The notes beneath the pieces were generated by a model. That model searched no databases. It was not told the origin of the DNA and saw only the letters and a list, made by a program, of their open reading frames with translations. Shown here piece after piece: positions 35,701 to 48,660 of a stretch of DNA of 64,000 bases. This DNA comes from Arthrinium phaeospermum (lineage: Eukaryota > Ascomycota > Sordariomycetes > Amphisphaeriales > Apiosporaceae): assembly GCA_006503535.1 (NCBI GenBank), contig QYRS01000005.1, forward strand, positions 1,426,001 through 1,490,000. The letters are read 5' to 3'. Every line of letters begins with the position of its first letter. The first letter of the stretch is position 1. A program made the translations under genes and the position numbers.

Positions 35701-36583
35701 GCATCTCGGTCCCTTCCAGCGCAAAGTAATCATGAAACAAGACGACAAAACTCCGGATGAGAAGAGCCTTGTGTGACGTCGCTGCAGCCTGTGTGGCCGC
35801 GTTAGCTGGACACGTTGATGCATCCATTAACCTAAAATTCCGGGGTTGCATTCAATGACATGCTTGGCACAAAACCATTCTTGTGTCCCATCAGGTGTCA
35901 AGAGTCTATAATACTTCTCGTAAGTCCGTGGCTGTATTCAACCAAGTCCCTCGAAAGGGAAAAGGATGGTATTTGACACTCGGCTACCAAACTCGTGACT
36001 GCGATTGGGGCATGGCATACAACGAGTGCATAGCAGCCCCGGCCCCTCACACGACGTCCGCATGGAGACGGGCACTGAGGGAACCTGGTCAGCGGCCGGG
36101 AAGTAGCTGGTGCGTATTCGGATCGGGCATCGTTGGGACGGAACCCCACGGACATATGTACGCATGCCACGCGCGCATAATTCACCAAAGAGGGGTGGCC
36201 ACCAAACCGTACTCGCGAAAAGAAGAAGATCGAAGTCGAAATTATGTTTTGCCCAGGTTTTCTTGTGTCGGGGGGCATTACGTCAATTTCGTGGCCATCA
36301 AATAGACCTGTAGAGGTAGTCCTACTTTCGTCTTCGTCTCTACATTATGTATTTATATTTGTGACTGTGCTGCGCCGTCTCAGCAAGACATGTCACATTC
36401 ATCTCTAGCTCATTCCTGCGCGACCAACAGAGAGGCGCCTGAAGTCACTAATTTTGTGAGATATCACCATCATCAACGGCACAGAGAGGATTGCCAAAAA
36501 GCACGAACCATACCCGATACCTGGCAGCACCAATCTACATATATCTCTATCTCTTCATATTCATACTATAATCAGTTCTCATC
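32800..36583. other. 3.8-kb divergent spacer, no gene
   Basis: Lies between the divergent ATPase and SUR7-like genes and should hold both promoters. Frames of up to 159 codons occur on both strands but are unrecognised and mostly overlap each other. A minus-strand B-box-like word at about 34,598-34,608 lacks a tRNA structure. (AAC)n and (GGC)n patches occur near 33,665-33,690. Confidence 0.6.
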
Positions 36584-37904
36584 ATGGCTGTAGGAAGGTT
36601 GCGGCTTAGCGCAGTCATTCCCATCGTCTGTTCGATGGTGTCTTTCGCGCTCCTGATCGTTCTGGTCACCGCCGGAACCAAACCGGGGAGGAACTCGGGA
36701 TACTATTTACTCTCGGTGGGTCGTTTTCTGTTCCTACCCCAAGGCTTGCTCGCAGGCGACAACAATATCAACTTAGACGATATCTGTCTGACATATGTTC
36801 TAATACACCATTAGTTGAATACATCCGAAGTCGGAACCAACCTCGTCGAGATTAAGACGGCGAACACCTCGTCTACTACTACGGGTTCCATCATCGGTGG
36901 CATTACCGGGCTGATTCCGGGCCTGGATGGTGCTGTCAATAACCTGACTTCCGAAGTCAATCAGGGGCTGCAGGGCATTGTGAATGATCTCGTCAAAGAG
37001 GCAACCGAGTCCCTCGGGCTCAAGGACGAATATATTATCTACCTACAGAACATATGTCAGGGGAAACTCTCCGATCCGAACAACCCCAGTTCCAAAATAA
37101 ATATCGAATCGTGCCCCAGCTTCAAGAAAGCAGGAGATGGTAAGCTGTTCTTCCTAGTTTCCCGGGTGACCCTGAGAGCAACCCCCGTTTAACCTACCCC
37201 TAACAATGTCTAACCGTATCGTAGCCATCGGAAGCATCACGAACATCACCAGCTACGTCGTCGTCGGCAACACCAACGTCTCCTTCCCGTTCCTCGAGAC
37301 CATCAGCTCGACGGGCGAGTCGACCGGCGGCGCCCTGCTCGCCGCCACCACGGCCAACGCGGCCTTCTTATACGTCGGCCTCGTCGTCTCGGGCCTCGTG
37401 GCGCTGACCTCGCTGGCATCGCTGGCGCTGCCGCGCGTCCGGCTGCTGACGCTGGGCAACATGCTCATCGCGGGCCTCGCCCCGGGCTTCCTCGCCATCA
37501 GCGCCATCGTGTCGACCACGGTCGCCTACGTCATCCACACCGTCCTCGCGAGCTTCGGCAGCGCCCTCACCATCGGCTCCAAGGTCGGCGGCCCCGCCCT
37601 CGCCCTCGTCTGGGTCAGCCTGATCCTCAGCGTCGTCAGCGCGTCGTACTGGGCCCTCGTCTGGTTCGTCGACGCGCGGCAGTCCTTCTGGGCCCGCTTC
37701 CGGCGCCCGGCCGAGCAGGAGGGCGAGTGGAAGGCCACATTCATGGCGTCCTGGAGGAACATAAGGCTTCACGACGATGTGGCAAAACATCCCGAGGAAG
37801 GGGAGGTCCCAAAAACGAAATATCCCGGGGGAGGCATACTGGCTGAATATCCCGAGGGAGGTGTTCTCGACAAGAATACTGAGAAGAAGAAGTCGCCAAC
37901 TTGA
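36584..37904 (+). CDS. SUR7/PalI-family four-span plasma membrane protein
   Basis: Member of the SUR7/PalI (claudin-like) family of eisosome and cortical proteins acting in plasma membrane organisation, wall integrity or pH signalling. Three exons (introns 36716-36814 and 37140-37224) give 378 aa. TM1 is at residues about 9-30 (VIPIVCSMVSFALLIVLV). The large extracellular loop contains TSSTTTGSIIGG, ICQGKL and ESCPSF, the two-Cys pattern expected of the family. Three more membrane segments follow (AAFLYVGLVVSGLVAL, MLIAGLAPGFLAISAIV and the LALVWVSLILSVVSASY region). A cytosolic tail of about 70 residues ends in two KYPGGGI/EYPEGGV near-repeats and is Lys-rich. Family assignment rests on topology and motif order. 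Whether it is the Sur7 or PalI branch cannot be decided. Confidence 0.85.
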
Positions 37905-38818
37905 GAGCATGGTGGTAACAACTGTGGCTGCAGCCCACGATGGATACGTTATGTAACTTCAGGGAGGCGGCGCGGGACAGGGGGTAACAGCAGGAGGGCC
38001 AAGCTGCTTCCAGGTCCGACGCGTATCATGATGCCTTAGTCGAGATCAACGACCCTATAGTACTTATTGACACTCTAATAGTGTAAAATATATATTTCAA
38101 AAGCTTCTTCTACATTTATGTCCTATGAACCATCACGTGCCCCAACCCTCGACAACGGAGAGAGAGTCCGCCAAGCCTGCATTACTGCGTAGCGTACCAA
38201 ACAAGCTCTGGGATTTGAGACCGCCAAGCCCAAGCCGTCGTCGTTGGTTGACCACAATCAGGGTCCATTTTTAACAACTACCGGTACGGTGATATGATTC
38301 TCAGCCCTATGGTTAGTGCCGGAAGTCCCCCTGTTCTAGCTGCCCAACTCCATCCACCCTTTGCCGGGAAGTTCAGTATACCGAGCAGCGATAAGAATGT
38401 GGTGTTTATGGAGATTCCACGACATGTAGATAGGAGAGCATACGAAGACAGCGAATTGGGCTAAAATGTATTCATTCAACCAATCCGCACCTAACGAGCG
38501 GTTGACACAGGCGAGGACAAGAAATATCCCCATGATCGCGCTGGTTGGTATTGTAGAACCAGAGCGACCACTCTGTTCAATGACAGGCGTTAGTATACGC
38601 CCGAATCCATCCTGGCATCTGAACTCTTGGCGCATGCCACATATCTGTTCGTTCATGGACCTCCACCTTCTTCGTCGGTCGAGAGATATACGTCCCCAAC
38701 CTGTACTAAGTTAAGCTTGAGAATACTGGTTCCCCCTAAGTAAACGCCATGCTGATAAAACTATTACAAGTCCGGAGGCAAACCACCGCCGAACCAAATG
38801 ACTTGGTCTCTAGAGACC
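37905..38818. other. convergent spacer SUR7-like / SMC5
   Basis: 0.9-kb region between converging genes, AT-rich at 38,070-38,110. A minus-strand frame at 38,336-38,656 (106 codons) has two hydrophobic stretches but no recognised domain; I do not call it a gene. Confidence 0.55.
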
Positions 38819-41800
38819 CTAGGCTGAAGCCTTCAGGGTGGTAGCAGCACGCTGCAGACCCACTAGCTTCTTGAAATCCAGTTGCCGTGCCTCGGATGGG
38901 ACATGCTCACCGCTTGCAATGCACAAGACTCGCATGCGCGGGTCGTATCGCAGGCCAGTCAGCAGCTTGGGGGTGATCAAGAAGTATTGGCTGGTATGTT
39001 CGCGGCATGCAATCTCGACCATGCGCTCGTGCACCATGCGCTCGTTGCGCGGGTCCATTCCTTGATTGATCTCGTCCACGACACGGAAGGGGGCCTGTGC
39101 CATAGACTGCAGAGCCATTAGGTAGAAGATCGTCGACACAGCGCGCTCGCCACCCGACTGACGATGCTGATTAAGTTGCTGCAGAGTCTCGTTTTCACTA
39201 GATTTGCAGTTAGCGATGCAAAAACAGACAAAGGTGAGCTCAGCCATAACATACCGAAATTTGACCTTGACCACGATAGACCACTGGTCGAAATCCTCCT
39301 CCTTGTGTACACCGACTTCGCCAGCGCAGCTGATTTGCTGGAAGTTGTAGCTGAAAGCGTCATTGATACGAGAAACCAGCTGGTCAACGCTGGGCTCCCA
39401 CTTTCGCATCAGCTTCTGGATCTGACTGCCGACCTTCTCGAGTTTTCGAGCCTGGTCTTCCTTTCTATTGGTATAGTCCTGGATCTCCCGATTTCGCTTT
39501 TCGTACTGGCGTAGGATTTGCTGGTCGACCGGTTGGATCAGGCTGTAATTGGCTTCTTCAGCCTCAATCTCTTGATCAATATCCTCGGGCGTTTTGCCAG
39601 CTGCTTTTTCGCGGAGGTGCTCGATGTTATGCCCTTCTTGCTGAAGTCCCCCTACCCTATCCCTCACATCCTCGGCCTCTTTTTTAAGAGCAACAGCCGC
39701 TGTCCTGTGATTCTTAATCTCCTCCTTGGTCTTATCAAGATGAGAAGTGATATCACTATTGCGATCCTTCAGTCCCTGAATGTCGGAAGTAGCCTCAATA
39801 AGACGAATGTGGGCATCCAACAGTGCGAGGCGAGCATCGCGTATGTTTGACACGAGTGCTTTTTGGCGGAGGACTATTTGCGCTTTTTCGCAACACAGGT
39901 CGTCGACGCCCGACGTGAGTTCTGCGATGCGAGATTTGCACTCGGACAGGCTTTTCATCCTCTCATCCAAGCTGGCCTGCTCAGTACCTTCAACAAGGTT
40001 AGTGGCATTCGAGTGATATGGGGGAATTCATGAGTCCTTACTGATCTTCTCAGGTAGTGCTGACCAGAGGGTAAAGGCTGTCTGCAATTTGCTCTTGTCT
40101 GACTTGAGTTGGGTCTTGGAGAAGTTAGCCGGCATACAGCAGCAGCAAATGCCAAAAGACTTACAATTTCTTCAATCACTTCATTTTCCTTGTCCTCCAG
40201 TTCGGCCAGCTGATTTTTGGCCTCTTGGAAAGCCTTTATTAGCTCCTGCTTCTCTTCTTCTTTCACCTCCAGTTTATGTTGAAGCTCGGTCTTTTCTGAA
40301 TTATCCACGGGTTGGTCAGTCCAGAATTGGCCTGGTCGAACCTGCTTTGTGCTAGTAGTCTCAGCACCAGGACCGTACTCTCGTCTCCGAATCACCTGGA
40401 AGCGTGTTGATCCTGTTGCCCACTGCGATATCTTCTGTCCCTCGAAAAGCTGCTTGAACTGCTCAGCACTGGCCTCCCGAAGCGCTACACCCGAAGCATG
40501 CAGTCGTTTATCGGAGCAGAGCGTAGCTAACACGGGGCTGGGCCCATCGATGTAATCAATGGCGAAGCCGTCGATGCCAAGCTGGCGTGCCTCATCGGCT
40601 GACATGGGTGGTTTGAACTCTTCAATCTTGTTACCACATGTTTTAATGGTGACTCTCAACTTCATCTCCTTGTAAAACTGGTCGCTCAGCTTTTGGTGGT
40701 CTTTCCTTGTCTGTGTAATGAAACAGAGGAAGTCGTTCTTTGCCAACATGGACTGAACAAGGTCCGAGTACCGTTTGTCTTTCAAAGAGCAATTCAGCAT
40801 GGGAGGTCCAAATACCTCTTCCTCAAATTCGTCGCGATGGTCCTGCAGCCAGTCCCAACCTTTGGCAACATGTGAGTCAATTCTCCGTAGGTAGCTCACT
40901 AGCTGTCCTTCTTGTGAATTCAGATCGTCGATCTCTTTCCTGAGTTGCTTTTGCTCGTCGTTGACAGCCGTCCCCTTGCGTTGGATATCAGATCTATTGG
41001 TATTGGCCTGACGCTTTTGCTCGGCGATCTCGCGCTGGATATGCTCTTTTCCTCGCTATATTCACACAAAGTCAGCAAATGAGACGAGGAGCTTTCGAGT
41101 GGTGATAACTCACAATTTTTTGGTTCCACTCGCCGGCAACGAACGCTGGGGGCGCTTGCTTGTGCTTCGCCTCAAGTTCCCTTATCTTCGATTTGAGCTT
41201 TCGAATTACTTCCCGCCTATCTGCTATGGAGCCATGTTCTGCGGCGATCTTGCTTTTCTGCTGTGTTATGGTGTTGCCTTGTGTCTCGATCTCAATAAGA
41301 CCTTGAGCAGCCCTAGCCTCGGCATCCTTAAGCCGCTTCTCGCGATCTTTTACAACCAACTCGATCTTGGTCTTGTAGTCCTCTTTGCTGCTTACAGCCT
41401 CGAGTGCTGGCCCGCAAGCTCTCTCGAGGTTGTGAAGCCGCGCAGTTGCTTCTCTGGTATTTGTTTTAGCCGTCTGGTACGCTTCTCGGGCAACTTCGTA
41501 TGACGCGCATATGCGCGCTTTCTTCCACTCCTCAATCCTCTCTGTGATGGCCTCGCGCTCCTTAAGCCTGTCAACATCAGCTTGCTGGGCCTGTTGGCGG
41601 CTCTCCAGCTGTCTGAGAGTCTCAGAGGAAGCATCAACATTGCCCTTGAGTTTCTTGTGCTCCTGATGCCATTCCTTCAATTTTGACTGCTCCTCGATCA
41701 TCTCTTCTGGTGCAGCTGCTCGCAAGGTCTCGTGGAGGAGATCGATCGGAGTAAGACCCGCGAATTCTGCAACCTTGTCTTGGGGAAGAAACTGGCAGAG

Positions 41801-42436
41801 GTTGTCTATCTGAATTCGCATTTCCTTGGTCAAGCCATGCACGGCCTTTTGGGTGGATTCCCTGCCATTGAGCCACCACTTCCTGCCATTATCTTCGCGT
41901 GAAATTTGCACGCGAACAATAGGGTTGCTGCGTTGGTTGGGATTCGCTTGTAGTTCGACTTCAATGACGGCAGAGTCTTTGCCATGCTTCACGAACTCGC
42001 CGACATGGCCAGCACGCCCTAGGTTTCTAGGGTGGAATCCCAGCCCAAGGCAGATGGCGCATACCAGTGAGCTCTTGCCTGTTCCATTGGGGCCGATGAC
42101 CATATTGAGGTTGGGACCAGGGAAGAATTCGGCGTGTTCGTACGTCACGAAGTCCTCCACCATAACTCGGATGATGGCACCTGGATGGTACTCGCCCATG
42201 TCGCGGGCCCCATTCTGTGTTGAGGCACCATTTGTGCGAAGGCTCGAGGAACCGTTTGTCTGAGTGTGAGACCCATTTACTTCGCTAACATCGTCCTCTT
42301 CGTCATCGGCTTCGTGGTCGATTGTCTGTCTTCTACGGCCTTGGCGCTGTCGTTTTGCTGATTCGGGGATTGGAGATTGTCCGTCTTCGTCCTCAAAAAC
42401 CGAGCGCGAGCGGCGGTGCGACGTAGTAGAGGGCAT
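38819..42436 (-). CDS. smc5: SMC5, structural maintenance of chromosomes protein 5
   Basis: Core ATPase of the Smc5/6 complex, which acts in recombinational repair and replication-fork stability in the nucleus. Five exons (introns 41056-41113, 40115-40164, 39988-40041, 39198-39254) give 1,132 aa with all phases matching. After a basic/acidic disordered N-terminus, the Walker A GPNGTGKSS lies at 115-123. A first coiled coil (about 300-480) follows, then a hinge including WATGSTRFQVIRRREYGPG, a second coiled coil (about 710-900), and the C-terminal ABC signature QSGGERAVSTIFYLMALQ with Walker B and D-loop FRVVDEINQGMD. FVTYEHAEFFPGPNLN is typical of Smc5. Length and domain order are normal. Divergent from the Hsl1-type kinase with 2.2 kb between starts. 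Confidence 0.97.
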
Positions 42437-44648
42437 CTCGGTAGCCGGGCGGGCTTTTCTTGTGCGACGCGGTATTGATGTATACGTGAAGGCGGCCTCC
42501 TGACAAAAGGATTAAACGATCATGATGGTGCACAAGGCGGCCAACGTTCGGACTGCAATAGCTGGCAATTGAAGAGTTGTGCTGCGCGGAAGGCAAGGAA
42601 ACACACGTGGGGTCAATCTGGGAATAGGTACGGAGTAAAATGAGGGTCAACGCGTGAACTGTGTTGGCTTGGCGCGTCTGTTTTAATGGGTGGGGGTTAA
42701 GATGGGTGCCACTAAATAAAGTTGGCTGTGTCCATCCAACGACGCTTGTGATTCCTGGCCCAAAACGCCCCTCCAGTCGGGCTCTTTTCAAAAACCACAT
42801 ACTATGGACCTAACCTACATGTTCATATTGCTCTCGCTTGATGTATTGATTTGGTTTCCACTGCCACGGAACAAAACTCCATCTCCGAAGGCGCATGTAT
42901 CTAAACAGGCGTGTGGTAGGTGATGAGGAGCTGTGCAAGCATGTTTCCTCAGACCATCACTTAATATATTGACTCACAGTAATGTGGCCGCACCCTGCAA
43001 ATCCACTATCACTGCAGCAATCTCGGGTCTACAACGTTCTGCTACTCTTAATACCCGTGTGGTCTTTTGATGACTTCATTGTTGACGGGCTTTTGTCGAG
43101 GCAATGGCCCCGTGGGTGCAGTACTCCGGACTTTATGATCTTCAATAGCAGTGCCAGAAGCTAACAATACCTATTACATGGGTCACGATGCTATCTACAG
43201 GACTTTGTTTGCCACAGTGACCAAAGCATCGCCCGTGGTCTTCTGTGATGGGGCCTCTTCCAGTGTCTCGTGTCGACCAAGTTGAACCAACCCACGGAAG
43301 TATGAGGGCACGTATCCTTGCGTGTGGATTTGAAATATCACCATACCGTCTGATCCTATGCCTGTGTATTGCAAGTATCCTGGAATACAATTCTAGCCGT
43401 AAAAGACGATACACTGCTGACGATTGGATATTATATGGAGCTTTGCCAGCAAAGAGCGGCAATATGGGATGCTACTCATGTTAACTCCTCCAGTGCCAGC
43501 ATTTAACTTAGAGCCCTCCATACAAATCTGGGCATGCAGTTTCACAATTCCTACTCATGTGTGAGCTACAAGCCCCTTCGGTTCCTTTATGTCTTCCAGT
43601 GGCATTCTATACGGCCAGAGACGGAGGTTTAGCCGAGATATCTGGAGGGTCATGAGAAAGAATGAAAGCAAACATAAAAAGTAATCATTTGGTGAGCTAT
43701 GTTAGATATAGTCTCTGGTCTACGCCAGAGGCAGGAACAAAACATTCGGCACTCTTGCCTGGAATTTCGACGCTCGTTTCAAGAGAGGGCCCACGAAAGA
43801 ACGATACTCATGTTGGCTGCCGGTCTAAAAGTCACAATATCTAAAACCTCTAGAGTGTATTGGGATATGAATGCCCTTCGCAAGTCACTCTAACCACCTA
43901 CATCATTTGACAATTTCATGGATTGCTAAATACACCGTGGCAGTGGATGGCCCAGCCCAGTCAGAACGGCCAAAAGTTGGTTCTTTGGAGTAGACATGCA
44001 GTATGGTGTCAAGGGATAAACCTCAAAAAATGCGGCATCAGAACAGTACAGTGTTATTGCCAGTTTCTTGAAACAACCATAAGCTTGGGTCTTTCCTACC
44101 TAAGGTTCCCGAGCGGCAACAATTATTCCAGCTAGTTGCTTGCTTTAACTGCACCTCCGGTTCCGAATTCTTCGGTGGTCCACGTCAAGTAGGCAGGTAG
44201 GTACCTGAGAGCTGCCAAGCCCCCACAACCTCCAGTCATCCATACTCGATGGCATGAATGAGGATAGGAAGAGACTAGCCCTTTCAGCCAAAACATCGCG
44301 TTCCAACCAACTCCCTCCCTCTCATATCGCCGAGCTCTCCTCCTAGAATTCCAGGCGCCATTCTTGGTACGTCCAGTTTGGTTGCTTGTCCTTTCTTGTC
44401 CTCTACTTCACTTTTCCAATCTCTGTTTGCTGTGAGCTTGCCCCAAACTCTGGTACAGCTGCACGTAGGTCGAAAATCGTGCCACCCAAGTACCTTCCCC
44501 TCCAGGTCTGTCCTACTCACAGATGCGCTTTCTCTGATAACGACAGCTTTTGGCCCCCACCCACCTGTCATTTATGCACAACACTCGCGCTGAAAATTGA
44601 TCAACGAGGGCGCCACTCATCGTCTGCCCTGGCTCTCCATGTGCTGCA
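42437..44648. other. divergent promoter SMC5 / kinase
   Basis: 2.2 kb between divergent starts, holding both promoters. Frames are short and unrecognised. The segment 44,300-44,640 is pyrimidine-rich on the plus strand, as is common in fungal 5' leaders. A GTAGGTACCTGAG word occurs at about 44,197. Confidence 0.6.
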
Positions 44649-47600
44649 ATGGACAATCGCGATATGCGAAGGTCGCAGCACGCGAGGCCTCCTCTGAGTG
44701 ACGCGACCCATCGTGTCGTCAATGCATCCACACACTACTCAGAGAAGCCTATATCGCAGGCCCGTCGTGGAGAGGAGAGTGGCCCCAAGAATCGGTCCAG
44801 TTCCAGAGGTCCCAGAGGCCATCGTCATACCGCCGTTCCTCATGGCGAAACCACAGTTCCGACACGTGTCTCTGCCTCAGCAGTCTCACACAGTGTACCT
44901 GGTCCCCAGACTGACTCCAATGCCGATAAGCGTAACTCCCAGGTCTCTACGTCGAGCGGAGCGTCAAGCAGCAAGCGGAAGACCCATGTTGGGCCATGGC
45001 ATCTTGGTAAAACACTAGGAAAGGGTTCAGCTGGTAGAGTTAGGCTTGCCAGGCATTCAGAGACTGGAGATGATGCGGCCGTCAAGATCCTCCCTAAACA
45101 CGGGGTCCGTTTGACACAGGCTGGCAGTCTCCAGGACATTGACGCCTGGGACCAGTCAAAGGATGAATTCAAGCGGCAAAATCGCATGCCCTTATCCATC
45201 GAAAGAGAAGTGGCGCTGCTGAAGCTCATCGATCACCCCAATATCATGAAGATATACGACATCTGGGAGAATCGTTCTGAGATGTAAGTAAGATGCATAA
45301 CGCAGGCGTGTCGATACACTAACATCATCCTAGCTATCTTGTGCTCGAGTATGTCAACCATGGCGACCTATTCGAGTACATAAACGAATACCAGTGCCTG
45401 CGAGAAGACGAAACCATATTTTTCTTCCGACAGATTATCAGTGCCCTGGATTATTGCCATTCGTTCAACATCTGCCACCGAGACCTCAAACCCGAAAACA
45501 TCCTGATTTCCAACACTGGCCAGATTAAAATTGCTGATTTCGGCATGGCAGCGATCCACCAAGGCCCGACACACTGGCTCCAAACGGCATGCGGTAGCCC
45601 CCATTACGCTGCCCCTGAACTAGTGAACCAGAACCGAGGGTATCTGGGTCACAAGGTCGATGTATGGAGTGCTGGCGTCATTCTCTACGCGTGTCTATGT
45701 GGCCGCCTTCCGTTTGATGACCGGGAGGGTAACTTGAAGAGATTGCTCCACAAAGCACAGCTTGGAAGATACTCGGAACCAGAGCACCTGAGCTGGGCCA
45801 GCAGGGATTTGATCCGACGGATGCTCCAGCCCAACCCGGACAGGCGAATTTGCATCAGAGACATATGGGAGCATGATCTTATTACGGCATACGATACCTT
45901 TGATGACTTGAAACAGCTGAGCAAGGATGATTTTCAACTGGATGCTATCCGTCATGGCGGACGACAGACTCAAGTGGCGTTGGAGGACGTCGACTTGGAC
46001 ATCGTCCGGCAGCTCAAGTCAATGTGGCACACCTTCAGCGAGGAGAAAATCATCGAGGAGCTTATAGGTGAAGAGTGAGTACCCGGGCAGATTTAGTGTG
46101 GTATTTGTGCTATCGCAAAGACTAATTATTTCCCCTTAGGCCAAGTGACAAGAAACTGTTCTACCACCTATTGCTTCGGTATATGGAGAAGCAGCTCGAG
46201 AACTACCGGTGTAACATACCTCACTCTCCGAGCGATTTCCATCATCTGCAGCCTGCGACGTGGAAGCGGAAGCTCACCACGCTCGAATTCCCTGGGCGGC
46301 CCGGCAGGGTACCGTCCAGGTTCACAGTCATTTCGAACGTTGCTACCGACGACAATGGTATGGAGACCGCGACAGATGCCGGAGGCACCATACGGAGTTA
46401 TGATCCGTTCAAGTCATCGCGAATTATGGGAGAGAATGAAGCGAGCCACGCTAAGATCACCGTCCACCGCAATGGAAGCGTTGCAAAAAGCTCCATCAGG
46501 GTTACCAACGGTGGTAGGATTCGGAGTGGTTCGGTCAGAAGCGGTTCTACTTATTCGAGGAATGCTAGATACAACAGGCGCTTGGCTACCACGCCGGGCC
46601 TACACTCGACCCGACGATCGCTCACGTCTCTCAGGAGTGGAGATGGCACTCCTTACAAGCGAAATGCTTCGCGACATAAGCGCGGTGTGGACTTTTCTCG
46701 TGTCCGCAAACAAACAGGTACAAGGCCAGATTCAAGCTCCAAGGGCACTGCGAGTATATGCGGTGATGAGGCTACGTATGCACAAGCTCATGAGCCATAT
46801 GCTAGTCCTATCAGACACAGTAAACGCCCGAGGGAGACTGCTCGTGGAAACCATGGGTCAAAGACGATGACTGAGCTCTCTAGGGCTAACGACACTGGTT
46901 TGGTTTGGAATGATGAGCTCCGACACTTCAGTCATAGCATCGCAAAGGATTGCGACCAAGCCTTCAACAGTTCTCTACTCCTCCCCGAGTCTGGAGACGA
47001 GGCATCGATGGAATCTTCGCCAATGCCGGCCAGTAGCATGGGGACTTATCAAGATGCGAGATCTTTGTCGGTGGCTATGGAGACACCGACTCCCCCTCAG
47101 AACAATGGACGAGCCGCTTTGCGCGACCCACGCCAATGGGACACACGACCTTTACCTCCCGCACCGCCCCCAACTGAATCGAAGCTTCACGAGGTTACAA
47201 TGGCCAAGAAAGAATGGAAAGAAGCCATCCGAAGTCCAACGAGTTTAAGGGGCACGTGGACCGGATGGTGTCCAATCTGAACAAGCTTGTTCCCTCTTCG
47301 AAGAAGGCAGAGGAGGATAGGCGAACCGTTTCAGCTCCCATTTATTCGAGGTACAGCACCCAATGGGGAAAGGATACTGTTCCATTACCGTCCATCCACG
47401 AAGCACAGCACGTCAATGCACGAAACTCCTCGGCACCTGTCCCTGGAAGAATCACGTCTAGTACCTCAACCGACGATAAGGCTCTCGAGTATCTGGCTCG
47501 TCAAGAGAACACAATTCGCGTAGTAGAATCACCTTCTGTGAAGCGCAGCCCGGTAAAGGCACCAGCGCCTCTCAACATCCGCAAGTGTTCTGCAAATAGC

Positions 47601-48660
47601 GGTGCACAAGCTCAACAGGAAGTGAACCTACGTCAACAATTTGCACACGACGAGCTTACGAAGACGATTCCCGAAGAACCTGCTACATTGTCCCAGAGAA
47701 GCTCTTCGGGTGGTATGAGGAAGAAGTCTTCGTGGTTCAAGAGAGCCTCCAAGGACAAGGAAGACGTATTCAAATCCCATCAAGGTTCTACTTATGGGCA
47801 TACTGAGGAGCTATCGTATACCGAAAGCAGCGTCTCATCGGTTCCGACTATGCCGCCCAATAAGAAGAAAAGCTTCAGTTTCGCTTTCTGGCGCAACAGC
47901 AAGGATGAGGAGCAATTGCAGCTCTCGCTCGCAGGTAAGCTTCTAACCAAGATACATTTCCCCGTAACTCCTACTATTTATGATCCCATGCTTATCGCCT
48001 ACAAGGCCCCGAGTACGACGATTCGCCGAGTCCTGAGAATGCCCGTATGTACCATCATCCGTCACGGCCACCTCGGGTAGACAAGCGCAATGAAAGTGTT
48101 GCTGCTCGCAACATCGAACCACAACAGAATTGGCTGGCTCGCCTATTCCGCGTGAAGCCTGCTACCGACCACCTTTGCTTCAACATAACTCGTCGCCGGG
48201 CTCGTCAGGAGATTGCCATCCTCCTCAAAGAGTGGCGTCGATATGGCATTCGTGATGTCCAGGTCGACAAGGACAGAAACATTGTCTTTGGTCGTGTAGG
48301 CTTCCATAACTGTACGTATACACTCATATACTTGCCCATCATGCGATCGATGGTGAGATCCGTCTCCTACCCATCTGCCAGAGATGTTGGGCATCACCTC
48401 CTTCTTTTGGATATACCACTAACAAAGTCATTTGTTCAGATCTCAACATGAAGGAAGTCTCGTTTGCCGCGGAGATCATGACGGTCATTGAGCACGGCAA
48501 ACGCAACCCGCTAAGCATAGTCCGATTCACACAGGAACGTGGTGCTGCTAGCAGCTTCCACAAGGTCGTCGAAACTATGCATGCAGTCTTCGACGTACGA
48601 AACCTGCTGGTGACGGACAAGCGCAAGGTGAAGATGATGATCAAAACCTTGAATGCTTAA
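44649..48660 (+). CDS. HSL1: Hsl1/Gin4/Kcc4-type protein kinase (Nim1 family), one-base frame break
   Basis: Ser/Thr kinase of the septin-associated Nim1-related group that couples bud-neck/septum state to Swe1/Wee1 and the cell cycle. Introns: 45284-45333, 46075-46139, 47935-48005, 48312-48439. Kinase domain about 115-415 with GKGSAGRV loop, VKIL (Lys146), CHRDLKPEN (Asp262), ADFGMAA (Asp280) and ACGSPHYAAPE. A long basic, disordered middle follows. The C-terminus (FRVKPATDHLCFNIT to RKVKMMIKTLNA) resembles the KA1-type membrane-binding domain of this family. In exon 3 the frame changes near 47,200-47,216: EVTMAKK is in one frame and HPKSNEFKGHVDRM in the next, and neither a donor nor an acceptor suits an intron. 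The exons total 3,698 bases, one short of a multiple of three; one more A in the AAA at 47,209-47,211 restores 1,232 aa. Probably an assembly deletion. Confidence 0.88.

Noticed and set aside
35883..36305. 140-codon frame upstream of the SUR7-like gene
   Set aside because: Unrecognised, overlapped by a 126-codon antisense frame of equal quality, and lacks biased codon use.
38336..38656. Minus-strand 106-codon frame with hydrophobic stretches
   Set aside because: No recognised family, signal peptide or splice partners; insufficient to call a gene.
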